Positions 21,929 through 36,100 of a stretch of DNA of 64,000 bases are shown one piece after another. Position numbers and translations under genes: made by a program. This DNA is from Blastocladiella emersonii ATCC 22665 (Eukaryota > Blastocladiomycota > Blastocladiomycetes > Blastocladiales > Blastocladiaceae): contig JANHCV010000001.1 of NCBI GenBank assembly GCA_025594325.1, forward strand, positions 4,030,001-4,094,000, written 5' to 3'. Position 1 is the stretch's first letter; each line of letters begins with the position of its first letter. The notes under the pieces are model-generated. The model did not search any database and was not told where the DNA came from. It worked only from the letters and a program-made list of their open reading frames with translations.

Positions 21929-23784
21929 TTAGAGTACAAACACAGCGTTCATGTCGATCTCGTGGCCCGAAGAGAGCTGCGGAATCTGCGAGTACTCCTT
22001 GGACAGGATGGCGCGAGTCGACGCGAGCAGCTGCGCGTACGACTGGCCCGGGTTGGCGCGCAGACTCTTGAGCAGCGCGTACGACATGGCGCCCGTGGCC
22101 TTGCCGTCGATGTGGGCGTCGGCGCTGGTCTGGTTGTCCTTGCACCCGCTCATCATGAGCACGCGGGCGGCGGTGCGCTTGGCATCGAGGGCGCGCTTGA
22201 CCTTGTCGTCGTTCGGAGCCGCGGCGAGGTTGCCAACCAGCTTGAAGGCGCCCATGAGGGCACCGGCCTTGTTCTTGGTGAGCAGCATCTTGCCGATGCC
22301 CATAGCGTCCGACTTGACGCGCGCGGCCTTGGTCTTGCCCTGCTTGACCGAGCCGTCGGGCATGTAGATGAGGGGCAGGTCGAACACTACAAACATGGTG
22401 AGCGCTGGTTAGCACTTGTCAGGGGAGCAAGTCGGGTAATAAAACGAACCGGTCGCGGAGTGGCAGCAGTCCATGATGATGGTCACTACAGATGCATTGC
22501 GAGATCGAGGTGAGTCGTGAACCCGATGGGTGTTATGGAGGGAGACCGTACTGTTGGCGCCGGCAGGCAGCTTAGCGACCAGAGCGTGGAGCTCGTCGTC
22601 GACAATCATGCCGGCCTTTTCGTGGTCAACGGGGTAGATCTAGAGCGCCCAAGTGCAGGCAGTCAGGTCAGTCTTGCGCCAATATTCGTGCGAGAATGTG
22701 GAGAAACGCACCGTCTCGTCGTAGCCGTCATCTTCGTCGCCGTCGAGATCCTTGGCCTGACCGCCGTGGCCGGAATAGTGCAAGAAGAGCGAGTCGCCGG
22801 GCTGAGCGCCCTGGATGAGCCAGTTGATGGCGGCGAGGATACTCTTGCGAGTGGGCCAGAGCCACTCGTTGCCGCGGTGCTTGGGCTCGTCGGTCAGGAC
22901 AACCATGGTCTCAGACGACTCGGTGAAGCCGTACTGCTCCATGATGAAGCGCTTGATGTTGTTTACGTCCTAGACGACGCAGATGGAGAGGTCAGTGGCG
23001 AGGAAGGGTGCGGCGATCGGACCACACGATGGCGAAGCGTACCGCGTGGCACCCGCGCAGCTCGCCGCGCTGGCCGACGTAGTTGATGCCAATGAGCAGC
23101 GCCTAATCGACGGGCGTCAGGGTCAAGCTTCTCGACAAGTGCGCAAACTCACGCACCTTCTTGCGACCCGTCAGACGCGGCACGCCGTTGACCCAGGCCA
23201 CGTTGGTCGCCGCCGATGGCACATTCTGCGAGTTGGGCACCTGCTGGTACTGGTGGTGCAGGGGCTCCGTGTACTGGACCTGGTTGGGCGTGTACTGCGC
23301 AGGAGCCGATCCGGGGCCGTAGGCGGGCGCGGCGCCCTGCTGGGGCATCTGGCCCGTCGGGTTGCGCGGCGGGAGCGAGGGCGGAGGCACGCCGTAGAAG
23401 CCCTGAGCAGGAGGGCCCTGCGGCGGCTGGTGCTGGTACTGCTGCTGCGGAGCGGGCGGCATGCCGGGGAAGCCGCCGGGCGGAGGACCCATGGGCATCC
23501 CACCGTTGAAGCCGGGCTGCGGCATCTGCGGCGGCTGCTGGTAGCCACCGTTGTAGGCGGGAGGGGCTACGTGGGGTCGTCGGCGAGTGAGCGCCCAGCT
23601 GCAAGGTGATGGCCTCGCATGGACTCGACGCACCATACTGCGGCGGCTGCTGGTACTGATGCTGGGGCGGCTGCTGGTACTGGTACTGCGGCTGCTGATA
23701 CTGCTCTTGCTGCTGCGGGCGCGGCGGCTGCTGCGGCGGCGGGTTGTTGTTGGCGGGCCGATGGAAGCCAGGGAAGCCGGACAT
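21929..23784 (-). CDS. Type I metacaspase with P/Q-rich prodomain
   Basis: Seven exons (23784-23634, 23566-23157, 23102-23043, 22969-22712, 22639-22552, 22485-22450, 22386-21929) give 486 residues. Metacaspases are Ca2+-dependent cysteine peptidases that cut after Arg/Lys and act in proteostasis and stress-induced death. Residues 1-170 are a Pro/Gln/Tyr/Gly-rich prodomain, as in yeast Mca1. The p20 domain begins ALLIGINYVGQRGELRGCHAD. The catalytic His lies in FLHYSGHGGQ (near 275) and the catalytic Cys in MDCCHSAT (near 330), followed by VFDLPLIYMP. The p10 part ends QIPQLSSGHEIDMNAVF. The 36-nt exon carrying the catalytic Cys is flanked by introns on both sides. The last ~65 codons are duplicated exactly at 55117-55311. 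Confidence 0.92.
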
Positions 23785-24129
23785 GGTGATGGTGGTTTGC
23801 GTGAAGTCTTGCTGATGCGTTTACAGAGAATGCATGCGATGAGTTGCGGTTTGAGGGAGCGACGACCGATGGAGGCCTTGGCGCCGTCGAAGTCGGAACT
23901 CCGCGATTTGCGGTGCGGCTTCTCGAAAAAAGGCGGCGCACGCCCTGGCCACGCCGCACGTGGCTCGCGTGGGGTGACCGACGCGGGCCCGCGGGAGACG
24001 CGTCGCGAGACACGAGGGCCGATCGCGTCACTTGGTTTTGCGCGCTACTTCCTCACTGGCCAGCACTCAAGTCCATGCAACTACTTTTCGCAACGCATAG
24101 CTGAGCTACCGCAACGCGACATTCCGACC
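23785..24129. promoter_or_regulatory. Bidirectional promoter, metacaspase / dynein heavy chain
   Basis: 345 bp lie between divergent start codons at 23784 (minus) and 24130 (plus). There is no obvious TATA box and no other gene is seen. The role is inferred from position. Confidence 0.45.
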
Positions 24130-27100
24130 ATGCAGGACCCAGACAGGGAGCTGCAGAACCGGCTGCGCGACCGGACCGCGTCTTTGCCGGGTACTGCTCT
24201 TTCACTTTGCATTCGATTCGGCTACCGCTGACACTCTTCACGGTCGTCGATAGAGCTGGTCCGGCTCTCGCGCGATGCGCGCAACTCGCCCTCGAACCCC
24301 CTCTCGACGCTGCGCCCAAGGCCACCACCACCGCCACGCCGCGCCACGCTTGCTGCCGAGAAGGTCGAGGAGATTCTCGTCTCCAAGTCGCCCTTCATCC
24401 GGCCGAGCGACCGGCCGTCGCTGTCCAAGTACGGCGAGCCGCTACCTCGTCCGCCCGCCGCCACCTCGCACATCGGCGGGAACTCGGTCCCGACCTCGGG
24501 CGCCGCCTTCAAGGGCCAGTCCGCCATCGACTATGCCATCAAGACGACGCAGGCCGCACAGGCCAAGGACGCGTCGCAGCGCGGACGCAGTCACCGCAAG
24601 CCGCTGCGGGTTCTGGTCATGGAGTTTGTTGCGTACGTTTCTCGGATCTGTGGCGCTCCATGCGCGCGACGACTGACTCGTTTGCTGGTGTAGGGATCAG
24701 GAGCGTCGGCGAATGTTTGACGGTACGTCGGCTCGGACCCCTCCCGCCACGCGCGAACCTTAACATTCCCTCGCACCGTTCAGAGACGACCCTGCAGGCG
24801 GTCCACACCATGATGCAGGACAACGCGACCAACGTGCATTTTGCGAGCGAGGACGAGCGCGTCGAGGTGCGCTCCCGCTGCTCACCCCCCCTCATGTACA
24901 ATTCGGAGCGCTGACGACACCCGCATCTAGTCGCTCATCACGGTCATGCGCAAGTCGATCCAGAATCAGGACCCCTTCGTCATGGAGCGCGCCATGCTCG
25001 CGCGCATCGAGGGCCGCATTCCGCGCCACATCCGCAACGCCTACGTCAAGCTCGTCCAGGACATGCTCAAGGCCGTCGAGGAGAACTGGAACGAGAGCAA
25101 CCACGACGCGACGCTCCACGCCATCCTCGCCGCCTCGTCCATCCCGAAGCCGCGCCGGCAACGCAGCATCCTCCCTCCCGGCGACGGCGGCGCGTCGACG
25201 GACGCATCAACGGCTTCCGGGCTCGACGAGTCGCTTGGGACCACGTCCTCCGTCAACCTCGCCGCCGCTATGCCCAAGCCCGGCGAGCCGATGCCGCTCG
25301 GCCTCTTGTTCGAGGTCGACCCGGACACGTACCGCGTTGCGCTGCCGACGACGTGGCGCGGCCGCTACCTTGACCACCGTCACCGGCTCGAGCGCATGCT
25401 GTGGATCACGCACCCGGCCGTGCGCCACATTGTCGAGACGTGGACCATGCTCGAGGGCACGCGACTCTTCTCGCCCAACGACTTCCGGCTGACGCCCGGC
25501 CCGTACCGGTACTCGGTGTTCAAGTCGATCCTCATCGTGCAGGCCGAGCGCACCCGCGAAAAGCTGCTCAACTCGTGGTACATTGGCGTGCTCAGCTACT
25601 TCTACCACTCGCTCGTCAAGTCAGCCCGCCGCCCGCTCAACGCGAGCAGCAACGGGGCCGGCAGCGCGCATCTGCCTGCGGGCATTACCGAGGGCCTGTT
25701 CGACTGCGCCAACACGCTCGTGGGCAACCAGATCCTCGCAGCCGCGCTGTCCTCGATCATCGACTACACGGCGCTCTTCGACAAGGCCTCGCCCAAGTAC
25801 TCGGCGCTGATCGCACCCGCCTTCTACGTCCGCGTCTCGCTCGTCACGCCACCCGGGTGCATGACGGGCGACATCCCGACGCTCAAGGTCACCGCGTCCA
25901 ACGACCTCGCCGATGCGGCGGCCGCCGACCGCGGGGATGGAACCGACGACGAGGATGACGACGACGACAGCCAGAACGGCGAGGACGACACGGCCGAGAG
26001 CCCGATCCGGCTGCAGCTCGGCCGCCCGCGGTCCGCTGCGCCACGCGTCATCTTCGAGCCGCCGCTCTCGGAGCTCGAGCAGGGTATCGTCGAGGGCCTC
26101 ACGCACATCACGCGGCCCATCGAGTCGATCCCCATGATCCAGTCGGTCATCTACTCGGGCTACGCCAACGAGCTGTTCGAGCGGCCTGCCGCCACCGATC
26201 CGAGCGCGTCCGGCAACGGCGCCAGAGTCAAGAAGCCTCGACTTGCCGCCGTCTTCGACCAGATGAAGGTCCAGGTGCAGGAGGAGGTCATGGGCAACGC
26301 CGCGTCGCACCTCCGCAAGATCTTTGCCGCCGCCAAGGCCAAGGTCGACGAGTTCATGGCCACGTACAACGACTACCTCAAGATCATGGACCACAGCCAC
26401 GAGGACGAGATTGCCACGTTTTTCGGCGAAGAGCACTCATTCGACGACTACTCTCGCGTACGTTACTGCTACTCTGCTTGTCCCCCCGAAATGACACTGA
26501 CGCTTGCTCAACACGCGCGTAGCAAGTCGAAAAGTATTACGCCGTGTCCAACAACATCACGGCGCTGCCGACCACGGTCGAGTTCCCGATCGTCGTGCTC
26601 AACCTCGACAACCTGCACCGCACCATCTCAGCGCGTGCCGTGTACCTCGCCAACCAGTACCTCGAGCAGATCTCGCGCATCTCCATCACGAGCCAGACCA
26701 AGCTCAACCAGGAGTTTCTCGCCATCGAGGAGCGCGCGCTGTGCATCCCCGAGAACTTCAACGAGATGGAGGAGATCCTGACGTACATGAAGCGCGCCAA
26801 GGAGCACGACCTACCGGCGCTCGCCCAGGGCGTCGACGACGCGCGCAAGCGGCTCATCTACCTCGTCGACTACTGCGCGCTCACGCCCGAGAACATCGAG
26901 CTCAACAACATCACGTTCCACTGGCCCGCGCGGCTCGCCGCCGCCATGGCGCGCCACGACGAGATCATGGCCGAGGCCCGCCGCCGCAACATGGAGAACC
27001 TGTTCGACCGCCGCCAGCGGTTCAACGCCGAGATGGACGACCTCGCCAAGCAGGTCGCCGAGCTCGCGGATGTCGGCGACGTCGACGAGATGCCCTTCTA

Positions 27101-30100
27101 CGTCAAGAAGGTGCAAGGCATCCAGAAGCAGCTCATGACGGCGCTCGAGACCATCGCCGTGTTCAACAAGGAGGAGGAGCTGTTTGGCCTCGACATCACC
27201 ACGTACCCGCGCCGCAAGCAGATCCTCGACGCGCTCGAGCCGTACCAGGCGCTCTACGCGTGCGGGACCAGCTTCCAAAAGTCGTACCGCCGGTTCATGG
27301 ACGGCCCGCTGCTGGACCTCGAGGCCGAGGCCGTCGAGGCCGAGATCGACAACCTGCGCCGCGAGACGTTCCGCGTCGGGGCCATGGTCGCGGCGGTCGC
27401 GGCGCCGCAGAAAATCGTCACGCACATCAAGGAGAAGATCGACGAGTTCCTCCAGTACATGCCCGTGATCCGCATCCTGTGCAACCCGGGCCTGCGCGAC
27501 CGCCACTGGCGCGACATGTCGACCGCGGCTGGCATCAACATCAAGCCCGACGCGACCACGTCGCTGCGCAAGATCCTCAAGATGAACCTCGACGAGCACT
27601 ACGACAAGTTCCAGGAGATCAGCGAGAGCGCGTCCAAGGAGTACTCGCTCGAGAAGGCGATCCAGAAGATGATCAAGGAGTGGGAGCCGCTCGTCTTCAA
27701 CGCGGTGCCGTACCGCGAGACGGGCACGTCGATCCTGTCGGCGCTCGACGAAGTGCAGCAGCTGCTCGACGACCACATTGTCAAGACACAGGGCATGCGC
27801 AGCTCGCCGTACATCAAGCCGTTCGAGGCCGAGATCAAGGACTGGGAGCACCGACTCGTTACCTGCCAGGAGATCATCGACGAGTGGCTCAAGGTCCAGG
27901 CGACGTGGCTGTACCTCGAGCCCATCTTCAGCTCCGAGGACATCATGAGCCAGATGCCCGAGGAGGGCAAGAAGTTCCGCGCCGTCGACGCGTCGTGGCG
28001 CAAGATCATGAAGCGCACGACCGAGGAGCAGGTCATCATGGTCGTGACGGCGCACGAGGGCATGCTCGACGAGCTGCGCGGCGACAACGAGCTGCTCGAG
28101 CAGATCCTCAAGGGCCTCAACAACTACCTCGAGCTCAAGCGCCTCTTCTTCCCGCGCTTCTTCTTCCTGTCCAACGACGAGATGCTCGAGATCCTGTCCG
28201 AGACCAAGGACCCGACGCGCGTCCAGCCGCACCTGAAAAAGTGCTTCGAGGGCGTCAACTCGCTCAAGTTCGAGGAGAACCTCGACATCTCGGCGCTCAT
28301 CTCGGGCGAGGGCGAGGTGCTCCCGCTCATCGCCAAGATCTCCACGTCCGAGGCCAAGGGATCGGTCGAGAAGTGGCTGCTGCAGGTCGAGGAGGGCATG
28401 ATCAAGGCCGTGCACGCGACGATCCGCAGCGCGCTCCAGGACTTTGCCGAGAAGCCGCTCGAGAAGTGGGTCCTCGACTGGCCCGGCCAGGCCGTCATCT
28501 GCGTCTCGTCCATTGACTGGACGCGGTCCATCGAGCACGCGCTGACGCAGGGCCAGCCCGGCGACCTCGGCAAGTTTGCCCAAAAGTGCACCGACGAGCT
28601 CAACCTGACCATCAAGCTGATCCGCGGCGAGTACGGCGCGCTGTCCAAGATGGCGCTCATGACGCTCGGCGCGCTCGTCGTCATCAACGTGCACGCGCGC
28701 GACGTGGTCACGCAGCTCGCCGCCGACAAGCTCGAGGACATCAACGACTTCTCGTGGCTCAGCCAGCTTCGCTACTACTGGGAGAACGACAGCGTCGCCG
28801 TCAAGATGATCAACGCGCGCCGCGAGTACGGCTACGAGTACCTCGGCAACACGGGCCGCCTCGTCATCACGCCGCTCACGGACCGGTGCTACCGCACGCT
28901 GATCGGCGCGCTGCACCTCAACCTCGGCGGCGCGCCCGAGGGCCCCGCCGGCACGGGCAAGACCGAGACGACCAAGGATCTGGCCAAAGCCCTCGCCAAG
29001 CAGTGTGTCGTGTTCAACTGCTCGGACGGCCTCGACTACATTGCCATGGGCAAGTTCTTCAAGGGTCTCGCGTCGTCGGGCGCGTGGGCGTGTTTCGACG
29101 AGTTCAACCGCATCGACCTCGAGGTACTCTCGGTCGTCGCGCAGCAGATCCTCACGATCCAGCGCGCCATTGCGCTCAAGGCCAAGACGCTGCTGTTCGA
29201 GGGTTCGACGCTGACGCTCAACGTCGGATGCGCCGTGTTCATCACCATGAACCCCGGCTACGCCGGCCGTTCCGAGCTGCCCGACAACCTCAAGGCGCTG
29301 TTCCGCAGCGTGGCCATGATGGTCCCCGACTACGCGCTCATCGCCGAGATCACGCTGTACTCGTACGGGTTCCTCGAGGCGCGCCTGCTCGCGCGCAAGA
29401 TCGCGGCCACGTACCGGCTCTGCTCGGAGCAGCTGTCGTCGCAGGACCACTACGACTACGGTATGCGTGCCGTCAAGTCGGTTCTCGTCGCCGCGGGCAA
29501 CCTCAAGATGAAGTTCCCCAAGCAGGACGAGAACGTGCTCGTGCTGCGGTCCATCATCGACGTCAACCTGCCCAAGTTCCTGTCGCAAGACGTCGGTCTG
29601 TTCCGCGGTATCGTGTCGGACCTGTTCCCCGGCGTGCAGCTGCCCAAGATGGACTACACGGCGCTCGAGGACGCGGTCGCGCGCGTGTGCAAGCAGCGCA
29701 ACCTGCAGCTCGTGCCGACGTTTATGGAGAAGATCATCCAGCTGTACGAGATGATGCTCGTCCGCCACGGGTACATGCTCGTCGGCGAGACGTCGTCGGG
29801 CAAGACGTGCTGCTACCGCGTGCTCGCCGACGCCATGTCGCTGCTGTGCTCGGAGGGCGACACCGAGTACCTCAAGGTCCAGTACAAGGTCATCAACCCC
29901 AAGTCGATCCCCATGGGCCAGCTGTACGGCCAGTTCGACCCGGTCAGCCACGAGTGGACCGACGGCGTCCTCGCGACCACGTTCCGCGGGTTCGCGTCGT
30001 CGACCTCGCCCGACCGCAAGTGGGTCGTGTTCGACGGCCCCGTCGACGCCGTGTGGATCGAGAACATGAACACGGTGCTCGACGACAACAAGAAGCTGTG

Positions 30101-33100
30101 TCTCATGAGCGGCGAGATCATCCAGCTCTCCAACACCATGTCGCTGCAGTTCGAGGTGCGCGACCTCGCCGTCGCCTCGCCCGCTACGGTCAGTCGATGC
30201 GGTATGGTCTTCCTCGAGCCCGAGCGCCTCGGGTGGCAGCCCACGGTCGACTCGTGGTTCAACACGCTCTCGTTCCTCGCGCCCAAGGAGGTCGACCGGC
30301 TCAAGGAGCTCTTCTCGCTGCACGTCGCGACGAGCCTGCGCTTCAACCGCAAGGAGTGCAAGGAGCTCGCGCCGTCGCAGGATATTGCGCTCGTCACCTC
30401 GCTCGCGCAGTTCATCGACGTGCAGCTCGACCCGCTCCGTGCGCCGGCCGGCTCCGCGCACGGGCTGTCCGAGGCCAAGCGCATGCTGGCCCTCACGCAC
30501 TACTTTGCGCTCGGCCTTGTCTGGTCAATCGGTGGCCTGCTCGACACGCCGAGCCAGATCAAGTTCGACCGGCACGTCCGCCTCGCGTTCCCGAAGCTGT
30601 TCCCCGAGGGCCAGACTGTGTACGACTTCATCTACACCGAGGACCTCGACGCCGAGTGGGTGCCGTGGATGTCGCGGTTCAAGGAGGTGGTCAAGATCCC
30701 CAAGACGGCCGAGTTCAGCGAGATCATCGTCCCGACCAAGGACACGGTCCGCTACAGCTTCCTGCTCGACACGCTCATGTGCCACCACAAGTCGGTGCTG
30801 CTGGTCGGCCCGACGGGCACGGGCAAGTCGAAGTACATTTCGCGCAAGCTGCTGTCGGGTATGCCCAAGGAGTTCACGCCCATCTTTGTCAACTTCTCGG
30901 CGCGGACCAGCGCCAACCAGACGCAGGACATCATCATGGCCAAGCTCGACAAGCGCCGCAAGGGTGTGTTCGGCCCGCCGCTCGGCAAGCGCCTGATCAT
31001 CTTCGTCGACGACGTGAACGTGCCCGAGGTCGAGGTGTACGGCGCGCAGCCGCCCATCGAGCTGCTGCGGCAGTGGTTCGATCACGGCAACTGGTACGAC
31101 CGCAAAGACACGAGCAAGCTCGAGCTCATCGACATCCAGTTCGTCGCAGCCATGGGCCCGCCCGGCGGCGGCCGCAACCAGATCACGTCGCGGTTCGCGC
31201 GGCACTTCCAGCAGATCGGGATCAACTCGTTCGACCACGCCACGCTCAAGCAGATCTTTTCGGCGATCCTGTCGTGGCACTTCAGCGCGGGCGAGTTTGG
31301 CCGCGACATTGCGCAGCTCACGCAGCCGCTCATCGACGCGACGCTCAACGTGTACGCGTGGGCCGTGACGCATCTGCTGCCGACGCCGACCAAGTCGCAC
31401 TACACGTTCAACCTGCGCGACTTCTCCAAGGTCATCCAGGGCCTCACGCTGTCCAAGTCGTCCAACTACACGGAGCCGCGCGAGATGGTCAAGCTGTGGG
31501 TGCACGAGGTGCTGCGCGTCTTCTACGACCGGCTCATCTCGACCCAGGACCAGGACGTGCTGCTGCTTCACCTCAAGTCGACGCTGTCGAGCGAGCTCCA
31601 GGTCGAAGACCCCGACTCGCTGTTCATCGCGGGCAAGCTGAGCTCGGCCATCTTCGGCGACTTTGGCCAGACGGACGCGTACGCCGAGATCGACTTCACG
31701 CCCGAGCTCAACGAGAAGATGATGCTCAAGCTGACCGACTACAACAACATGAACAAGAACAAGATGAGCCTCGTCCTGTTCCGGTTCGCCGTCGAGCACA
31801 TTGCGCGCATCTGCCGCATCCTAAAGCTGCCCGGCGGCAACGCGCTACTGGTCGGTGTCGGCGGCAGTGGCCGCCAGTCGCTCACGCGGCTCGCGGCCTT
31901 CATGTGCAACACGACCTGCTTCTCCATCGAGATCAGCAAGTCGTACTCCAAGGTCGAGTGGCGCGACGACCTCAAGAAGCTCCTGCGCGCGTCGGGCGTT
32001 GAGAACCGGCCGACCGTGTTCCTGTTCAGCGACACGCAGGTCAAGGACGAGTCGTTCATCGAGGACATCTCGAACCTGCTCAACTCGGGCGACATCCCCA
32101 ACATCTTCCCGAACGACGAGCGGCAGTCAATCATCGACCGCCTCATTGGCGACGCGAGCGAGGCCGGGATCGCCGACCCGACGCCCGCGGCCATCTACAG
32201 CTACTTCATCAGCCGCGTGCGCAAGAACCTGCACGTCGTGCTGTGCATGTCGCCCATCGGCGACGCGTTCCGCAACCGCCTGCGCCAGTTCTCGTCCATT
32301 GTCAACTGCTGCACCATCGACTGGTTCCACGCGTGGCCCGCCGAGGCGCTCGTCGCCGTCGCGCAGAACTCGTTCGCGTCCGTCGACCTTGAGCCCGCGG
32401 TCCGCCGCGGCGTGATCGAAATGTGCCAGCTGTTCCACCTGTCGACGGCCACGTACTCGGAAAAGTTCAAGGCCGCGCTCGGCCGGTACAACTACGTGAC
32501 GCCGACGTCATACCTCGAGCTGCTGCACGCGTACAAGACGCTGCTCGGACAGAAGCGCGAGGAGGTGATCACTGTGCGCAGCCGGTACGAGGCCGGCCTC
32601 GAGAAGCTGCGGCTTGCGGCCGGCGCCGTCGCGCACATGCAAAAGGAGCTCGCGGATCTGCAGCCGCAGCTCATCAAGACGTCCGAGGAGACCACGGCCA
32701 TGCTCGAAAAGATCGCCAAGGAGTCCAAGGAGGTGCAGGCCAAGAAGGAGGTGGTGGCTGAGGACGAGGCTGTCGCGTCCAAGAAGGCCGGCGAGGCAAC
32801 GGCCATGAAGAACGAGTGCGAGGCCGATCTCGCCGAGGCCCTGCCGCTGCTGAATGCCGCTCTCGCCGCGCTCGACACGCTCAAGAAGCAGGATATCGAC
32901 CTCGTCAAGGCCATGAAGAACCCGCCCGACGGCGTCAAGCTCGTCATGGAGGCCGTGTGTGTCATGAAAGACATCAAGCCCGACAAGATCCCCGACCCCG
33001 CGGGTACCGGTAAGATGCTCGTTGACTACTGGAAGACCTCGCTCAAGGTATGTTCTCACCGTGAATCTGCTCGACACGGACCGCTCACCTCCCTCCCAAA

Positions 33101-36100
33101 CGATTGTAGATGCTTGGCGACGCGCGCTTCCTCGAGTCGCTCAAGCTGTTCGACAAGGACAACATCGCGCCGCACATCATGAAGAAGATCCGCGCCACGT
33201 ACATCCCGAACCCCGAGTTCCGCCCCGAGAAGGTGCGCAACGCGTCGTCGGCCGCCGAGGGTCTATGTTCGTGGGTCATCGCCATGGAGGCGTACGACCG
33301 CGTGATCAAGGTGGTCGCGCCCAAGCAGGAGGCGCTCAAGCTGGCCGAGAGCGAGCTCGAGGTGCAGATGAAGAGTTTGAACGAGAAGCGCGCCATGCTG
33401 AACGAGGTCATGGAGCGTCTGGCCAGCCTGCAGAGCAACCTGGCCGCGCTGCAGGACAAGAAGCAGGCGCTTGAGAACCAGGTCGATAACTGCGAGAAGC
33501 AGCTGGACCGCGCCAAGAAGCTGCTCGACGGGCTCGGCGGCGAGCGGACGCGGTGGACCGAGGTCGTGGCCACGCTCAACGCGACATACACGACGCTCAC
33601 GGGCGACGTGCTCATCTCGTCGGGCGTCATTGCGTACCTCGGCGCCTTTACCAAGGGGTACCGCAACGACATCACGACCGACTGGATCACGCGCGCGAGC
33701 GAGCTGGCCATCCCGTGCTCGGCCGTGTTCTCGCTCGGCAAGACGCTCGGCGACCCGATCCTGATCCGCAGCTGGAACATTGCTGGGCTCCCGTCTGACG
33801 AGTTCTCGGTCGACAACGGCGTGATTGTGCAGAACGCGCGCCGGTGGCCGCTCATGATCGACCCGCAGGGCCAGGCCAACAAGTGGATCAAAAACATGGA
33901 GAAGGAGAACAACCTCCAGGTCATTAAGCTCACCGATTCCGACTATCTGCGCACGCTCGAGAACGCGATCCAGTTCGGCGCGCCGGTCCTGCTTGAGAAC
34001 GTCAAGGAGGAGCTCGACCCGATTCTCGAGCCGCTGCTGCAGAAGCAAACGTTCAAGTCGGGCGGGTCCATCTGCATCCGCCTCGGCGACTCGACCATCG
34101 AATACTCGCCCAACTTCAAGCTGTACATCACGACCAAGTTGCGCAACCCGCACTACCTCCCCGAGCTGCAGACCAAGGTGTCGCTGCTCAACTTCATGAT
34201 CACGCCCGAGGGTCTCGAGGACCAGCTGCTCGGGATCGTGGTTACCAAGGAGCGGCCCGAGCTCGAGGAGGAGAAGAACCAGCTGATTCTGCAGTCGGCC
34301 GAGAACAAGCGGCGGCTCAAGGAGATTGAGGACAAGATCCTCGAGATCCTGTCCGCGTCCGAGGGCAACATTCTCGAGAACTCGACGGCCATTGAGGTGC
34401 TCTCGTCGTCCAAGGTTCTCTCCAACGAGATCACCGAGAGTACGTTCTTTGATGACTCCGACTCGCGCGACGGCCACTAACTTTGGGAACTCGCGCACGC
34501 GTAGAGCAAAAGATTGCCGACGAGACCGAGAAGAAGATCGACGAGACCCGCGACAGCTACCGCCCGATCGCGTACCACTCGGCGACCATGTTCTTCTGCA
34601 TCGCCGAGCTCGTCAACATCGATCCCATGTACCAGTACTCGCTCACGTGGTACCTCGGCCTGTACGTGGCCTCGATTGCGCAGAGCGCCAAGTCGTCGGT
34701 CATCAAGAAGCGGCTCAAGAACCTCGAGGCGCACTTTACGTACGCGCTGTTCGCCAACGTGTGCCGCTCGCTGTTCGAGAAGGACAAGCTGCTCTTCTCG
34801 TTCCTGCTCTGCACGTCGATCATGCTCTCGCGCAAGGAGATCGACCCGAGCGAGCTGTCGTTTCTGTTCACGGGCGGCATCGCCATCGAGAACACGACGC
34901 CCAAGCCCGTCGACTGCACCGAGTGGCTCTCGGACAAGAGCTGGGGCGAGATCTGCCGCCTCGCGGACCTGCCGAACCTCAAGGGCCTCGCCAACGAGTT
35001 TACGTCCGACGAGTGGAAGCCGCTCAACGACCATCCGGCCCCGCAGGAGTTTGTCTTCTCGCCGCGCTGGCAGGGTGTGCCCGAGCTGTCCAAGCTGTGC
35101 ATCATCCGCTGCCTCCGGCCCGAGCGCATCGTGCCGTGCATCCAGGAGTTTGTCAAGAACAAGATGGGCCAGAAGTTCATCGAGCCGCCCACGTTCGACC
35201 TCGCGGGCAGTTTCGAGGACGCCAACAACCGCACGCCGCTCATCTTCATCCTGTCGCCCGGCGTCGACCCCATGGCCGCGTACGTTTTCCATGCGGTGTC
35301 GATCGAGCAACCTTGACTGACGCGTCGCCGTGTGTAGACTGCTCAAGTTTGGCGACAGCCGCGGCATCGCCGGCGACAAGCTCATGAGTATCTCGCTCGG
35401 CCAGGGCCAGGGTCCAATCGCGGCCAAGATGATCAAGGACGCGCAAAAGTCGGGCGGCTGGGTCGTGCTGCAGAACTGCCACTTGGCCGTGTCGTGGATG
35501 GCCGTGCTCGAGAAGATTGCCGACGACATGGGCTCAGCCACGCTGCACAACGACTTCCGCCTGTGGCTCACGTCGTACCCGTCCAACAAGTTCCCCGCGA
35601 CGATCCTGCAGAACGGCGTCAAGATGACCAACGAGGCGCCCAAGGGGCTCAAGGCCAACCTGTACAAGAGCTACGTCAGCGACCCGATCTCGGACGAGTC
35701 GTTCTACCAGTCGTGTCCGAACCCGGCGTGGGAGAAGCTGCTTTTCGCTCTCTGCTTCTTCCACGCGCTCGTCCAGGAACGGCGCAACTTTGGCCCTCTC
35801 GGGTACGCGTTTCGTCGCACCATCACGGCGGCCATCATCACAATCTAACTCGTCGTCGCGTGTAGTTGGAATATTCCGTACGAGTTCAACGAGAGCGACC
35901 TGCGGATCAGCGTGCGCCAGCTGCACATGTTCCTCAACGAGTACGAGCTGGTGCCGTACGACGCCATCAACTACCTGACGGGCGAGTGCAACTACGGTGG
36001 CCGAGTGACCGACGACTGGGACCGCCGGACCCTCAAGAACGTCCTCGCGCAGTTCTACACGCCGGCCACGGTCAACGAGAACGAGTACCGGTTCAGCAGC

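Noticed and set aside
24907-25161. Small antisense frames near the dynein 5' exons as separate genes
   Set aside because: They overlap exons whose translation matches dynein tails and have no motifs of their own.
26811-30500. 1,229-codon open frame antisense to the dynein gene
   Set aside because: It is Arg/Leu/Glu/Val-rich, lacks any motif, and mirrors the coding frame of a confident dynein. This is a GC-rich shadow frame.
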